Source of the DNA: Candidatus Omnitrophota bacterium
Lineage (GTDB): Bacteria > Hinthialibacterota > Hinthialibacteria > Hinthialibacterales > Hinthialibacteraceae
DNA length: 64,000 nt
Assembly (NCBI GenBank): GCA_040755155.1
Contig: JBFMBP010000157.1
Location: 1 to 64,000 of the forward strand
Reading direction: 5' to 3'
Of the stretch, positions 1 through 9,593 are shown piece after piece. Within the stretch, counting starts at the first letter, position 1; each line of letters starts with the position of its first letter. Both the position numbers and the translations under genes were made by a program. Below the pieces are notes generated by a model, which made no database searches, was not told the DNA's origin, and saw only the letters and a list, made by a program, of their open reading frames with translations.

Positions 1-78
1 AGTCGACTCATCTGACTCGACCGCAATTCCAAGGGCTCAGTGTATACACCTCCAACTCTATCTAATTTGCTCTTATAA

Positions 79-387
79 TTCAAGTTATGTGAAGAGGTCA
101 ACAGGATATATAATAAACTCACGCTAGCGGAGACGCAACCGGAGAGCGCGGCGGATCAAGTCTTAAACGAGGTGGAACAAAAATCGCTGCGAGCCTACGT
201 TCTCTATCGTTTTGGCGAGGAAATCGGAGAGAAAATGACGGTGGGAGAAGTGCGGCTTTGGATTGGACGGATTGGAGGACATTTAGGGAGGAAACGAGAT
301 GGCCAGCCCGGGGTTCGAACCCTATGGCGCGGGTGGAGAGATTTTGAATTGATCGTCTCAATGTATATCGCCCTCAATCCTCAATAA
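79..387 (+). pseudogene. IS4-family (IS50/Tn5-like) transposase, C-terminal remnant
   Basis: The frame is open from 79 to the TAA at 387 but has no plausible start, and a stop lies just before it at 76-78. The translation ends with the C-terminal signature of IS50/Tn5-type IS4 transposases: a segment like TQPESAADQVLNEVE, then GRIGGHLGRKRDGQPGV followed by TLWRGW. In intact relatives this is the last part of a protein of about 450 residues, after the DDE catalytic core, so this piece has no catalytic residues and cannot be active. The stop is immediately followed by a 19-bp sequence resembling the terminal inverted repeat of this group, which supports the family call independently. Bases 1-78 show no transposase-like reading in any plus frame, so the upstream part was deleted or replaced. 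Family assignment is from motif recognition. Confidence 0.75.
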
Positions 388-406
388 ACTTGTGGGTAAA
401 GATCAG
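388..406 (+). repeat. Terminal inverted repeat (right end) of the IS4-family remnant
   Basis: The 19 bases acttgtgggtaaagatcag begin directly after the transposase stop codon. They match the reverse complement of the Tn5/IS50 outside end (acttgtgtataagagtcag, from memory) at 14 of 19 positions, with both ends of the repeat conserved. Confidence 0.65.
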
Positions 407-455
407 CCCAAAGGGCGAGGGAATATATAAGCAATAATCCTAACGCATACTGGTA

Positions 456-3400
456 TTACAACCGCACTCGCGCATAGCGCAATACGTTTGGCCTCCCGCC
501 GGTTCCATACAGATCGATCCAGTTCGAAGGTTTGGAACCGCCTCGCTCGGTTACGGTGAAAAACGTCGTGAAAGGTTCTTTCAGCGGGATGGGCTTCGCT
601 TCTCCCATTTCGGGCCATATTCTCTGGATACGATTTTCGGCGATGGATTTGCCTTCTTTGTCTTTTCCTTGAACGTACATGACAACATACAACGCGCCGT
701 CAGGCGCGGAGTAAAACCGCGCATAATGCGGCTCTGGTTCCTCCAATCCTTCGCCGCCATGCGCTATGGCGAATTTCTTCACGACGGCGCCCTCGCGAAC
801 GATGGCGCATTGCAAGATTGTCTCCAACTTCCGATCGGGGAAGTATCGGTCGCGCATCAACGCGTTCTGCACAGGATTGATCGCGTATAATAGATAAGCG
901 CTTCCATCCTTTCCGATCCAAAGATCGAGATTGCGGATATGTCCCGCCGTGGCATCGACGTTTTCAATCTCGATGGGTTCATGAAAATCGGAATGAGTTA
1001 AATCGGGCGACCAGGCGTAGAACAAGCGGCGGAATACGTAATCCCAATCCCGGCCGGTTTTCTCTTTCTTGTAAGCGCGCCATTCCGGCGTCGGCTCCAC
1101 GATGTCGCCCACGGCCATAATGTGCCCCGCACGATGGCTCAAGGCCGTTTGGGGATAGCAGGAACGGATGGGAAAAGCGATCTTGCCCTTGGCGATCCAT
1201 TCTTCTCCGGCGTTACATAGGCTCCAATATTGTTCCCCGGTTTTAGCATGGATATTGAAGAGAAGAATTTCGTTAGCGTCTCCATCGGCGGCGACGCCGC
1301 GATAGGAATGATCCGTAAATTCGGTTCCTTCCGCCCAATCCGGCTGGACAGCTTCCGGCGCTTTTTGGGGATCGTCGAGAGAAAAGCGCAACAAATTCGG
1401 TTCGCAGGGGCCGTATTGCGTTCCTGGCGGCTGCGTTGAGGGATTAATAGAAAGATAAAGCATCCGGTTGGAAAGAAGGACCAACGGGCAAGGTTCGCGT
1501 TCGCGGAATTGTTCCGCCTGAGCAAATATTTTCCATTGATCTTTCGTCCGCTCGAGAATCCGCCAGCGCGTGTTGCACAAGGGGGGAACGTCTTTTCCCG
1601 TCTCGCTGGCGTTTACGTAAATCCGGCCGCCGTCCCGCGCGATCAACGGCGATCCGTAACACCAAAGCGGCCCGGCGCCGTTGTTCGGACTTTCGAACTC
1701 CGTCACGTCTTCTTCCACTTCCGCTACCGGCAAGTTCTTCCAAATCGCATAAACGAGTTTCTTGCGGGAATCGCCGGAGTTGGCGTAGGAATCCAGCGCC
1801 GCTTCCAATCCCTGGCATATTTTTTCCGCCGTTTCGTAATAGGAATTGTCCGCCGCCGTTTGCGACGGTTCGGGAAGCGAAGGAAGCATGTTTTCTTCTT
1901 GCAGGCGCAGACGTTCGTGAATCGCAGAGACGAATTCGTAAGCCAGGCTGCAATGCGCTACTTCGTAACTATCTTTCTGCCCGTTCGTCATTAACTTCGG
2001 ATATAACGTTTTCAACAAATTCTTGGCTTGATTGTCTAAGGCGACGAGCCGTTCCGGGATTTTTTTCAAGGGAGGCTTGGCTTCTTCTTTTGGCGATGGC
2101 GAACGTTCCAGGCTATGCGGCTCGCCCAGGTCGATGCGAATCTCCGCGCGGTCCGGCGTTTCGGCGTAAGGCAAAGATACGGTTCGATCGTCGTAATTGC
2201 GCCACGGTTTTCCATTTATCCAAACGCCAGCAATTTTCCCCGTTCCGGCAGTAGATAAATACAATTGCTTGCCGCCGAAGCGAATGGGGAATTTTTGTTC
2301 CATCTGCGTAATTTTCGGGGGGATATGGGGAATCAACGTCAACCCGCAGGCGCGGTAGAGAAATTCGAATAGTCCCCGAACCATCGCCGCCGGAGGGCCG
2401 AAGGAATCGTAGCATAGATTGATTGGCTCTTTGGGTTGATAGACCTTACTGCCGAATTCCACAAGCGGATTGTCCATGCGGAATTCGCGGGCGAATTTGA
2501 GCAGTTGCTTCATCGAACGGCGGGCGTCTTCGTATTTTCCCAAGCGATAGTAGGCCATAATCATCCGCGCTTCGCAGGTGGACCAATGGCCTCCGTTGAC
2601 CCACGTCCCGAATTTCCATAGCCAACTGGTTGGCTCTTCGTACATATCGTCCAAGCCGGGATAATTGGCGATGATGAAATCATGAGGACGCAGGCCAGGA
2701 AGGGAAGCGATTTTGCCGTAGATTTTATCCGCCTGCGCGTCGTCTACGACGCGGAAGGCGATGGCGTCGTGATTGGGCGATGCCTCGAAATAGCCGTATT
2801 TTTCCGCGCCGTATACGCCGTGCTTGGTTCCATCGGGATCGAGCGATTTGATGAAATAGCCTTCATCCGTAGAAAGTTGAGAAAGCCCTAACTTCGCCAG
2901 ATCGCGGCGTTTTCGGTAAAGTTCCGCTTTCTCTTCGTCTCCAGCCAGTTTTTCTACTTCAATCAACCGGTCCAACGCGGCGATGTAGGTTATCGATAAT
3001 CCCGCAAGGTAAGCCTGGCCGTACGTTCCGTCTGGCTTTTTATAGCCTGCGTAACTCGGCGCCAATAGATTGCCCGCTGGACCGGCGAGAAAGATATTGT
3101 TGCTGGGATCGCGCCGCGTTTCGATAAAATTGGCGCAACGCTCCAATTTAGGCCGGTAATGCGCGACGGCGTTTTCATTCCGGCTAATGAGCAGCAATTC
3201 CGATTGCATCAATAATCCCGCCGCTGTGAATTCCATTCCCCAATCGTGAATGTCGACGCGCCCATCGCCCTGTTTGGCGACGAACCATCCGGGGCTGGCG
3301 GCGTCGCAGAGGCAGCCGTTGGGGGGAATCCAATCGAATTTGTCGTAGGGCGCTTTATGCAGGCCGTCGCCCATCTGATCGAACCATAAGTCTTGCGAAT

Positions 3401-3725
3401 TTTGCAAAAACGTAAGAAATGGCTCTTGTAAAAACGGCAGCGCGCAATAGGTGGTTCCGTAACTATTCTGAATCCACCAGGCGTTCCATGTCGGACCTTC
3501 GACCAGCCCGTTCCATTTCGGCGTATACATCATGGCGATGTTTTGAAATTCGGGATCGGGAGCGAACATCCGCCGGGAGATATCCAATAATCCCAGATAC
3601 TCGGCGTCTCCCTCGCCCCGAAAGAATTTGCCTTCGAACTCCAAGGCGGCCGGCGCTTGCGCAAAACCGATTCCTATTAGCAAGACGAAACAGGCCGCGA
3701 TTCTATACCGACATTTGCGCATCAT
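456..3725 (-). CDS. Secreted six-hairpin glycosidase-like protein with C-terminal beta-rich region
   Basis: This 1089-residue protein starts with a signal peptide (residues 1-25, hydrophobic run CFVLLIGIGFAQA). Residues about 30-540 resemble an (alpha/alpha)6 glycosidase of the MGH1-like/GH63 type, with aromatic and acidic motifs such as PTWNAWW, EEPTSWLWKFGTWVNGGHW and YFEASPNHDAIAFRVV. A short helical linker follows (about 555-660). Residues 690-1085 are beta-rich with repeated Trp/Asp patterns and look like a propeller or binding module. Specificity cannot be told and the catalytic acids are not assigned. The start is fixed by aaggag six bases upstream of tandem ATG codons. The gene begins 27 bp after the stop of the SUMF1/GH-A gene on the same strand, so the two form an operon of secreted glycan-active proteins. 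Confidence 0.6.
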   Translation of the reverse strand: MMRKCRYRIAACFVLLIGIGFAQAPAALEFEGKFFRGEGDAEYLGLLDISRRMFAPDPEFQNIAMMYTPKWNGLVEGPTWNAWWIQNSYGTTYCALPFLQEPFLTFLQNSQDLWFDQMGDGLHKAPYDKFDWIPPNGCLCDAASPGWFVAKQGDGRVDIHDWGMEFTAAGLLMQSELLLISRNENAVAHYRPKLERCANFIETRRDPSNNIFLAGPAGNLLAPSYAGYKKPDGTYGQAYLAGLSITYIAALDRLIEVEKLAGDEEKAELYRKRRDLAKLGLSQLSTDEGYFIKSLDPDGTKHGVYGAEKYGYFEASPNHDAIAFRVVDDAQADKIYGKIASLPGLRPHDFIIANYPGLDDMYEEPTSWLWKFGTWVNGGHWSTCEARMIMAYYRLGKYEDARRSMKQLLKFAREFRMDNPLVEFGSKVYQPKEPINLCYDSFGPPAAMVRGLFEFLYRACGLTLIPHIPPKITQMEQKFPIRFGGKQLYLSTAGTGKIAGVWINGKPWRNYDDRTVSLPYAETPDRAEIRIDLGEPHSLERSPSPKEEAKPPLKKIPERLVALDNQAKNLLKTLYPKLMTNGQKDSYEVAHCSLAYEFVSAIHERLRLQEENMLPSLPEPSQTAADNSYYETAEKICQGLEAALDSYANSGDSRKKLVYAIWKNLPVAEVEEDVTEFESPNNGAGPLWCYGSPLIARDGGRIYVNASETGKDVPPLCNTRWRILERTKDQWKIFAQAEQFREREPCPLVLLSNRMLYLSINPSTQPPGTQYGPCEPNLLRFSLDDPQKAPEAVQPDWAEGTEFTDHSYRGVAADGDANEILLFNIHAKTGEQYWSLCNAGEEWIAKGKIAFPIRSCYPQTALSHRAGHIMAVGDIVEPTPEWRAYKKEKTGRDWDYVFRRLFYAWSPDLTHSDFHEPIEIENVDATAGHIRNLDLWIGKDGSAYLLYAINPVQNALMRDRYFPDRKLETILQCAIVREGAVVKKFAIAHGGEGLEEPEPHYARFYSAPDGALYVVMYVQGKDKEGKSIAENRIQRIWPEMGEAKPIPLKEPFTTFFTVTERGGSKPSNWIDLYGTGGRPNVLRYARVRL

Positions 3726-3752
3726 TGTCTCCTTCTCTTTCGAATAGTATCA

Positions 3753-6700
3753 TTATTCGCCGAATTTCAAAAACGCCGGATTCTCGTTTACTACTAATAT
3801 CTTCCCATATTCCGGATGCGTAATGAATGCGGGCAATTCGTAAATGGTGGAATTAGGATCGGCGGCGTCCGGCTTTCCTTCAATTGGCGTCGAGTCGATG
3901 TTGACCCATTTCGTCCCCGCCGCGCAATAAGGCGTTTGAAATACGAATTTGTAGAGGCGCGCAGGGCCGGGATTTTCTCCCTTGACGATGAACTTTCGCG
4001 AGGATTCCGCCGCCGTATAGAACTCGCCGGAATCCAATTCGTTGCGGTAGCGCCATATGGCTCCCCATTTCTCGTTATTGTCGTTGATCCAGCCGCAAGT
4101 TATGAGATTGTCGCCGATCGTGCGGTCTTTCTCGTTTCTCTCCGTGGAAGCAGGAATCCAGATGCGGAAGTTTTTGCATAATCCGAGTCCCGGATTCAAG
4201 AACGAAGCGGCGGAAGCGTGAAGTTGTTTGGCCGCGGCGCGAATCGCCCGTTCCGTTCCGGGGTCGGCGCTGGCGTCGTTAAACCAGCCCGTATCCCACT
4301 GCGGATAATTTCCGTTGTAATGCTGGGTCCAATAGAGATAGTATTCCCACACGTCGCCCAAGGCGGACTGCATGGCGGCATTAAGCAGAATGCTGCGCAG
4401 GTAATAAACCGCCTGAGTCATTTCGTTGGCGCCGGCGCAGGCGTAAACGCTGCCTATCGTGGGGCTGAATCCATTTTCCATAATAGCGAATTTGGGGCGG
4501 TAATCGTATTGATTGCAAATTTCCGCCAGCGTATCCAAACGTTGAATCCATTCCTTATAAATATTTGCCTCAAAAGAAAATTCCGGCGGATGAATTCCGC
4601 AATAGCCATTCATAGCGATCGTTTCAGGCAAGCGGTCCAATGCGCCGTTGGAACTTTCCATGACGCGTTGAATAAAGCCGTTAAGAAAAGCTCGGCAATT
4701 TCGTCCATTGTCTTGCAGGCCGCCGCCGCTGACGCCGCCCGCCGCCGCGTCTAGTTGTTTGTGATCCTCGATGCTGCCGCTGAGAATCTCCATGTGCGGC
4801 CAATTGGTTTTGACGGCTTCTCTCGCTTGCAGATAATATTCGGCGAACGTTCTGCCCGAGTAATACATATCCCCTTCTTTATGTTTCCACTTGCCTTCTT
4901 CTTCGTTGCCGAGTTGAACGCCGATAATGACGCCGCTCACGGCGCCGGGCAGGCGTTGTTCGATGCTCTCCAGGCGGAATTTCACCCAGGCGCCGTATCC
5001 CGCCGCATCGGCGGTATAGCGGCGTTCGAATTGTCCCGTCGCTGGATCGTAAGGAGTTTTTAAATCCAGGTTCCACCAAGCGTCAATACAGTCGCCGATG
5101 GCGGCGGCGCAGGGGAGTACATTCGGGTCTATGCCGTATTCCGCGTTGCCGCAATCGAAGACAATGATGACCCGCATATCGTTTTTCGCCGCTTCGTTAA
5201 TGAAACCGACATTGCTCTCCAACGATTCATGGGCGAAATAGCGCACGATATGGAGATTGTTCTCTTTCAAATCGAGCAGAGTTTTATTTCTCGTATTTTC
5301 TCCAATGTAACTTTGGATATTCGATCCAAAGACGTTTTCTCGCGGCGCGTCGGGAGGCCGATGCGTCGGCGTCGGCGTAGGCGTTTGATTTGGATCCGCC
5401 GTCGGTGTAGAAGTCGGCGGCGTACTGGGCTTAGTCAGAGCCAGACGGAATGAAATAGTTTCCGCAATGAAGGAAGGAGGAAATTTACTGCGCGCCGCCG
5501 ACCGGCAGCCGGTCTCGCCGCCATTCCAGAAACCGCCCCGGATGACGCGATCTTCGCCGAATGATGGACCGCGGGGATCGATTGGATTGGAACTGGAATA
5601 GCGATCGTAGAAGTCCTGGCACCATTCCTGCGCATTGCCGCTCATATCGTAAAATCCCCACGCATTGGGCGTTTTTATGCCTACTACATTCGTTTTCGAT
5701 TGCGAATTGCCATAGAACCAGGCGTAATCGGCGATAAGAGCGTAATTGGCATCTTCTCCCCAATAATATCGTTCTATGCTTCCCGCCCGGCAGGCGTATT
5801 CCCATTCCGCTTCGGTAGGCAGCCGGAACGTTCCATAGCCAAGATTCAAGTCGTTTAATTTTTGGATGAACGCCTGGCATTCGTCCCAAGAGACGCTATC
5901 GACGGGAAGGTTGACATTGCCGCCGAAATGGGAAGGATTTTCTCCATTCATAATGATCTTCCATTGCGCCTGAGTTACTTCGTATTTTCCGAGATAGAAA
6001 TCCTTGGTAATCTCGATTTCGGTTTGCGGACCTTCGTCTTCGCCGCGTCCCTTTTCGCCGAGAGGACTGCCCCGCAGATACTTCCCCGCCGGTATAAGCG
6101 CCATCCGCAGAGGAATAGCGTTTATAGATAGGCCGGGGAGGGGTATCTCGATTGTCGGCAAGGGCGTTAATGTGGGCGTTGGCATCGGCGTATCCGTGGG
6201 AGTCGGCGACGGCGGAATATCGAGGGAGAGAAGCCGCAAACCAAGAGCGTTGGCTCGAAAACTCGGCTCATGTCCTTCGCGGGAAGCGGATCGGCTGTTG
6301 GCGGCGGCGCCGTTATAACGGTTTCCGCGAGCAACATGCTGAGTTCCTTCCTCCGCTCCTTGAGGATCGATTTGCGAATAAGAGGAATAAACGCTGTATT
6401 TATCCGAACACCATTGCAATACGTTCCCGCACATTTCATGCAAATTCCAAGGATTGGGCTTTTTTTCCCTCACTGAATGGGTTTGGTTGCCGGAATTGTC
6501 GTAAAACCAGGCGTATTCGCGTATGGCGTCGATCGTGTTGCCCCAATGATACGCCGTCGTCGTTCCCGCGCGGCAGGCGTATTCCCATTCCGCCTCGGTT
6601 GGCAGCCGAAAGGTTCGCAGATGCAAGGCGTTGAGTTGTTCGATGAATTGCTGGCCTTCGGACCAGGAGACGCTTTCAACAGGCAGATCGCCGCTGCCTA

Positions 6701-8513
6701 TGAAAGAGGAGGGATTGCTTCCCATCACGGCTTCCCATTGCGCTTGGGTAACGGGATATTTGCCGAGATAAAATCCTTTCGTAATCGTAACGACATGCTG
6801 GGGGCCTTCATTATCGTTGCGATCGGCTTCGCTTGATGGACTGCCCATCATAAAAATGCCCGGTTCGATATAGACCATTTCCAATGGAAGAACGCCTTCT
6901 GGCAGATTCGGCAAAAGAACGATCAACGGCGTCGGAGTATAAGTAGGCGTGGGCGAAGGAATGAGGGTTGGCGTTGGCGTGAAAGTCGCCGTGAACGTCG
7001 CAGTTGGCTTGGGCGTAAAAGTCCGTGTGAATGTCGGCGTAAAAGTGTAAGTCGGCGTTGGCGTTATCGTTGGAGTTGGAGTAACCGTAGGCGGTACAAC
7101 GAAATCGCGCGCTGCCCGGAACGAGATCGTTGAGGCCTTAGTATAATTGGGTTGTTTGTTGCGCGCTGCGGAACGCAGGCTTTGAACGCTTCCATTCCAG
7201 AAACCGCCCCGGAGAACGCGCTCGGCGCCTGTAGAAGGACCGTGCGGATCGGTTTGGCTGCCAGCGGCGTAAGCGCCATAGTAATCCTCGCACCATTCGT
7301 TCACATTGCCGCTCATATCGAAGAATCCCCAAGGATTAGGCAATTTCAAGCCGACGATGTGAGTTTGGTTTTGACTGTTATCGTAAAACCATCCGTAGTC
7401 CTTAGCTTCCGTATACTCCAAATCGTCTCCCCAATAATAACGAGTCGTGGTTCCCGCACGGCAGGCATATTCCCATTCCGCTTCCGTCGGCATCCGAAAT
7501 ACGCCTTCCGCATTTCCTTTCAGTTTTTGGAAAAAATCATGGCATTCGTCCCACGTGACCGAATCGACCGGCAAGTTGGAATCGCCTTTAAAAATCGATG
7601 GATTCGTCCCCATAACGGCTTGCCATTGCGCTTGGGTGATGGGGTATATCGACAAATAAAAGGGCTTGGCGATGGCGACTTGATGTAGTGGAGATTCGTT
7701 GGCATTCCTATCTTTCTCGTTTTCGGGACTGCCCATCAAGAACGTTCCCGCTAAAACCAGTTTAATTTCCAGCGGTTTGGCGTTGACGGCGAGATTGGGA
7801 ATGGGAACGACGATTCTGTCCGGAATGGGCGTAGCTGTTGGCGGAATGGGGGAGGGCGTGGGAGTAGGAGGAAGCGGAGTAGGAGTTAGCGTAGGCGTCG
7901 TCTCGGTTCCCGCCGCCATCCCGGTAATTTCCGATACGTCCAGTTCGATCTTATCTTCGCTCATAACCAGGATATCCAGGTTATCGATATAGGCCGTTAA
8001 GGGTTCCGATTGACTGGTATTGATGATTTGAATAATTCCTTGAAAACCCGTAGAGGGGGGAAGAAAGAAGTCGGCGAGACGATGATATTTATTCAAAAAA
8101 TAATTGCCGTTATTGGGAGTAATCGTCGAAACGAAAACGTTCTCCCCCAGATCAAGCGATGCCAAATAGACCGAAGCGTAGGGAGTATCCGTCCGTATGG
8201 AGCAGCGCAGCAAGGCGCAATGGGACGTTTGAAAGGGCTGGGTGAAAATCATAATGCCTTCGCCGGGATCGGCCTTGATAATTATTCCTATGCCATCGGT
8301 CGCTCCCTCGAATGCGCGATCGGTGGGAATGGCGCCAAAACTCGCGTCCGCCTGGGGATATTGCCCGAATCCGGCGCCCATGATCGTAATTTTGTTCTCG
8401 TCCGCATTGCGGCCGGAAAAATCCAACCGCAGATTCTCATCCTCCGCCGCAAGATCGATAACAAGAATAGAAAACAAAAAGAGCAGCCCAAAGTTAATGG
8501 TTCTCTGCGTCAT
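3753..8513 (-). CDS. Secreted modular protein: N-terminal beta-sandwich, three SUMF1-like domains, clan GH-A glycoside hydrolase domain
   Basis: The 1586-residue product has a signal peptide (1-23) and a beta-rich N-terminal domain (about 25-190) that may bind carbohydrate. Three SUMF1 (formylglycine-generating-enzyme-like) domains follow at about 235-470, 535-765 and 795-1025, separated by Thr-Pro linkers at 205-232, 474-530, 768-785 and 1031-1053. Each SUMF1 copy carries the family signatures PTEAEWEYACRAG and a YPVTQAQW-like motif. The C-terminal barrel (about 1058 to the end) has the clan GH-A pattern: GNE with E1204 as likely acid/base and IMENGFSP with E1346 as likely nucleophile. The paired copper-binding cysteines of true FGE are not visible: copies 1 and 2 have none near the RGGFWNG/RGNRYNG segment and copy 3 has one. 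A recognition role is therefore more likely than sulfatase activation. It is probably cotranscribed with the glycosidase-like gene downstream. Confidence 0.75.
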   Translation of the reverse strand: MTQRTINFGLLFLFSILVIDLAAEDENLRLDFSGRNADENKITIMGAGFGQYPQADASFGAIPTDRAFEGATDGIGIIIKADPGEGIMIFTQPFQTSHCALLRCSIRTDTPYASVYLASLDLGENVFVSTITPNNGNYFLNKYHRLADFFLPPSTGFQGIIQIINTSQSEPLTAYIDNLDILVMSEDKIELDVSEITGMAAGTETTPTLTPTPLPPTPTPSPIPPTATPIPDRIVVPIPNLAVNAKPLEIKLVLAGTFLMGSPENEKDRNANESPLHQVAIAKPFYLSIYPITQAQWQAVMGTNPSIFKGDSNLPVDSVTWDECHDFFQKLKGNAEGVFRMPTEAEWEYACRAGTTTRYYWGDDLEYTEAKDYGWFYDNSQNQTHIVGLKLPNPWGFFDMSGNVNEWCEDYYGAYAAGSQTDPHGPSTGAERVLRGGFWNGSVQSLRSAARNKQPNYTKASTISFRAARDFVVPPTVTPTPTITPTPTYTFTPTFTRTFTPKPTATFTATFTPTPTLIPSPTPTYTPTPLIVLLPNLPEGVLPLEMVYIEPGIFMMGSPSSEADRNDNEGPQHVVTITKGFYLGKYPVTQAQWEAVMGSNPSSFIGSGDLPVESVSWSEGQQFIEQLNALHLRTFRLPTEAEWEYACRAGTTTAYHWGNTIDAIREYAWFYDNSGNQTHSVREKKPNPWNLHEMCGNVLQWCSDKYSVYSSYSQIDPQGAEEGTQHVARGNRYNGAAANSRSASREGHEPSFRANALGLRLLSLDIPPSPTPTDTPMPTPTLTPLPTIEIPLPGLSINAIPLRMALIPAGKYLRGSPLGEKGRGEDEGPQTEIEITKDFYLGKYEVTQAQWKIIMNGENPSHFGGNVNLPVDSVSWDECQAFIQKLNDLNLGYGTFRLPTEAEWEYACRAGSIERYYWGEDANYALIADYAWFYGNSQSKTNVVGIKTPNAWGFYDMSGNAQEWCQDFYDRYSSSNPIDPRGPSFGEDRVIRGGFWNGGETGCRSAARSKFPPSFIAETISFRLALTKPSTPPTSTPTADPNQTPTPTPTHRPPDAPRENVFGSNIQSYIGENTRNKTLLDLKENNLHIVRYFAHESLESNVGFINEAAKNDMRVIIVFDCGNAEYGIDPNVLPCAAAIGDCIDAWWNLDLKTPYDPATGQFERRYTADAAGYGAWVKFRLESIEQRLPGAVSGVIIGVQLGNEEEGKWKHKEGDMYYSGRTFAEYYLQAREAVKTNWPHMEILSGSIEDHKQLDAAAGGVSGGGLQDNGRNCRAFLNGFIQRVMESSNGALDRLPETIAMNGYCGIHPPEFSFEANIYKEWIQRLDTLAEICNQYDYRPKFAIMENGFSPTIGSVYACAGANEMTQAVYYLRSILLNAAMQSALGDVWEYYLYWTQHYNGNYPQWDTGWFNDASADPGTERAIRAAAKQLHASAASFLNPGLGLCKNFRIWIPASTERNEKDRTIGDNLITCGWINDNNEKWGAIWRYRNELDSGEFYTAAESSRKFIVKGENPGPARLYKFVFQTPYCAAGTKWVNIDSTPIEGKPDAADPNSTIYELPAFITHPEYGKILVVNENPAFLKFGE

Positions 8514-8791
8514 GGTAGCGCCCCCAGTCCATGGTTAAATTCGGATTCAGCCGATTTGCAATGCGCTATTTCCTCCGATATTCGGACAATTACTCATGAT
8601 TAAACATGGCCAGATGAAAAACAAGGGCGAAAAAAGCAAGTATTTTTGAGGAATGGCTGAGACTATCCTGCTCCCCGCCGAAAACAGGATGTCCCCCGGG
8701 CTAGGGCGCATCTTCGATTTCTGCTATCTTTTTTTATCTATACGATTTCAATGAAAATCCACTTTTATCGTTTTTTCGCAGGAGGAAAAAC

Positions 8792-8977
8792 ATGTCAACC
8801 TGTCAGAATAAAGTAAAATGCACTTGCACCTATGGCGGCTGCGACAAGCACGGCAAATGCTGCGAATGCCTGCAATACCATCTGCGCATGAAAGAACTAC
8901 CCGCCTGCTGCTTCCCGCCGCAAGTGGAAAGAACCTACGACCGTTCCTTCCGCAAGTTTATTGATACGTATAAATGA
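8792..8977 (+). CDS. DUF6485-like Cys-rich miniprotein
   Basis: This 61-residue protein has nine cysteines: C4, C10, C12, C17, C23, C24, C26, C39 and C40, with H20 and H30 nearby. The pattern CTCTYGGCDKHGKCCECLQYH is the hallmark of the DUF6485 family as I know it. The spacing suggests a small zinc- or iron-sulfur-binding fold, but no function is established. There is no signal peptide, so it is likely cytosolic. The start is supported by a strong ribosome binding site, aggagg, at 8782-8787. The 278 bp upstream, shared with the divergent SUMF1/GH-A gene, hold no other gene that I can see. Confidence 0.8.
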   Translation: MSTCQNKVKCTCTYGGCDKHGKCCECLQYHLRMKELPACCFPPQVERTYDRSFRKFIDTYK

Positions 8978-8992
8978 CGTTAGGACTCAGTT

Positions 8993-9027
8993 CCCTCGTC
9001 CTTCGGGAGAGGGGAAGGGTGAGGGGC
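8993..9027. repeat. GC-rich imperfect palindrome (ccctcgtcc-ttcggg-agaggg type)
   Basis: An imperfect hairpin of the widespread ccctc...gaggg intergenic repeat class lies 15 bp after the DUF6485-like gene. It has no T-run, so it is more likely a dispersed repeat than a terminator. A related but better-paired copy lies at 31723-31764. Confidence 0.45.
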
Positions 9028-9098
9028 AGCGATTTACAATACGTCAATTTTTGAATGATGATCTAATAAGTATATAAAAAGAAAGGGACTCTTGTTCT

Positions 9099-9593
9099 AT
9101 GACAATGCGGAACTATTCGAATTCGGAAACATTGGTTGCAAACATTCCCTATTTTCTAATGCTGATTATTGGCGCTTTAACCATCGCAATTTCTTTTCAA
9201 TTCGTTGCGGGAGCCATTGTCGGCGCAATCGTTTATTTCGTGTACGGCGTCATTGGAATGTTCTGGATTATGATCTTCGTATGCCCGTATTGCGCTTATT
9301 ACAACACTAGGGGATGTCCTTGCGGGTATGGAATCATTGCATCGAAGATCGTCAAGAAAGGCGACCATAACTGCTTTGCCGTGAAGTTCAAGCGGCATAT
9401 CCCTGTTATTGTTCCACTATGGTTTATTCCGGTTATTTGCGGCGGCGTTTCTCTGTGGAACTCATATTCATGGCCGTTGATTGTTATTGTTATGGTTTTT
9501 ATCGTTGAATCGTTCGTTATTTTGCCTTTAGTATCGAAAAGACACGGATGCATCGAATGTCCGCAGAAGGATGCTTGTCCTTGGATGGGTTGA
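9099..9593 (+). CDS. Four-helix membrane protein with two Cys-rich cytosolic-type motifs
   Basis: The 164-residue protein has about four transmembrane segments (near residues 12-35, 38-60, 100-116 and 122-143). Two cysteine clusters lie between and after them: CPYCAYYNTRGCPCGYG at about 62-78, and CIECPQKDACPW at the C-terminus. Both look like metal or iron-sulfur sites. I do not recognise an enzyme family; similar proteins are usually annotated as hypothetical. It follows the Cys-rich DUF6485-like gene by 121 bp, and a shared metal or redox context is only an inference. An aaggga box lies about 12 bases upstream of ATG 9099. A second in-frame ATG follows two codons later. Confidence 0.6.
   Translation: MTMRNYSNSETLVANIPYFLMLIIGALTIAISFQFVAGAIVGAIVYFVYGVIGMFWIMIFVCPYCAYYNTRGCPCGYGIIASKIVKKGDHNCFAVKFKRHIPVIVPLWFIPVICGGVSLWNSYSWPLIVIVMVFIVESFVILPLVSKRHGCIECPQKDACPWMG

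Larger units (their letters stand above)
79..406 (+). mobile_element. Truncated insertion sequence, IS4 family
   Basis: The remnant comprises the transposase tail and the right end of the element. The left end is not found in the window; bases 1-78 may be flanking DNA or decayed element. A 9-bp target duplication is expected for this group (candidate 407-415, cccaaaggg), but no matching copy can be shown because the other end is missing. Confidence 0.65.

Noticed and set aside
300-330. tRNA-like T-loop (ggttcgaacc)
   Set aside because: Only three base pairs flank the loop on either strand and no acceptor or anticodon arm can be built; it lies within the transposase remnant.
3753-8513. SUMF1 domains as sulfatase-activating enzyme
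   Set aside because: The copper/substrate cysteine pair of FGE is missing in all three copies.
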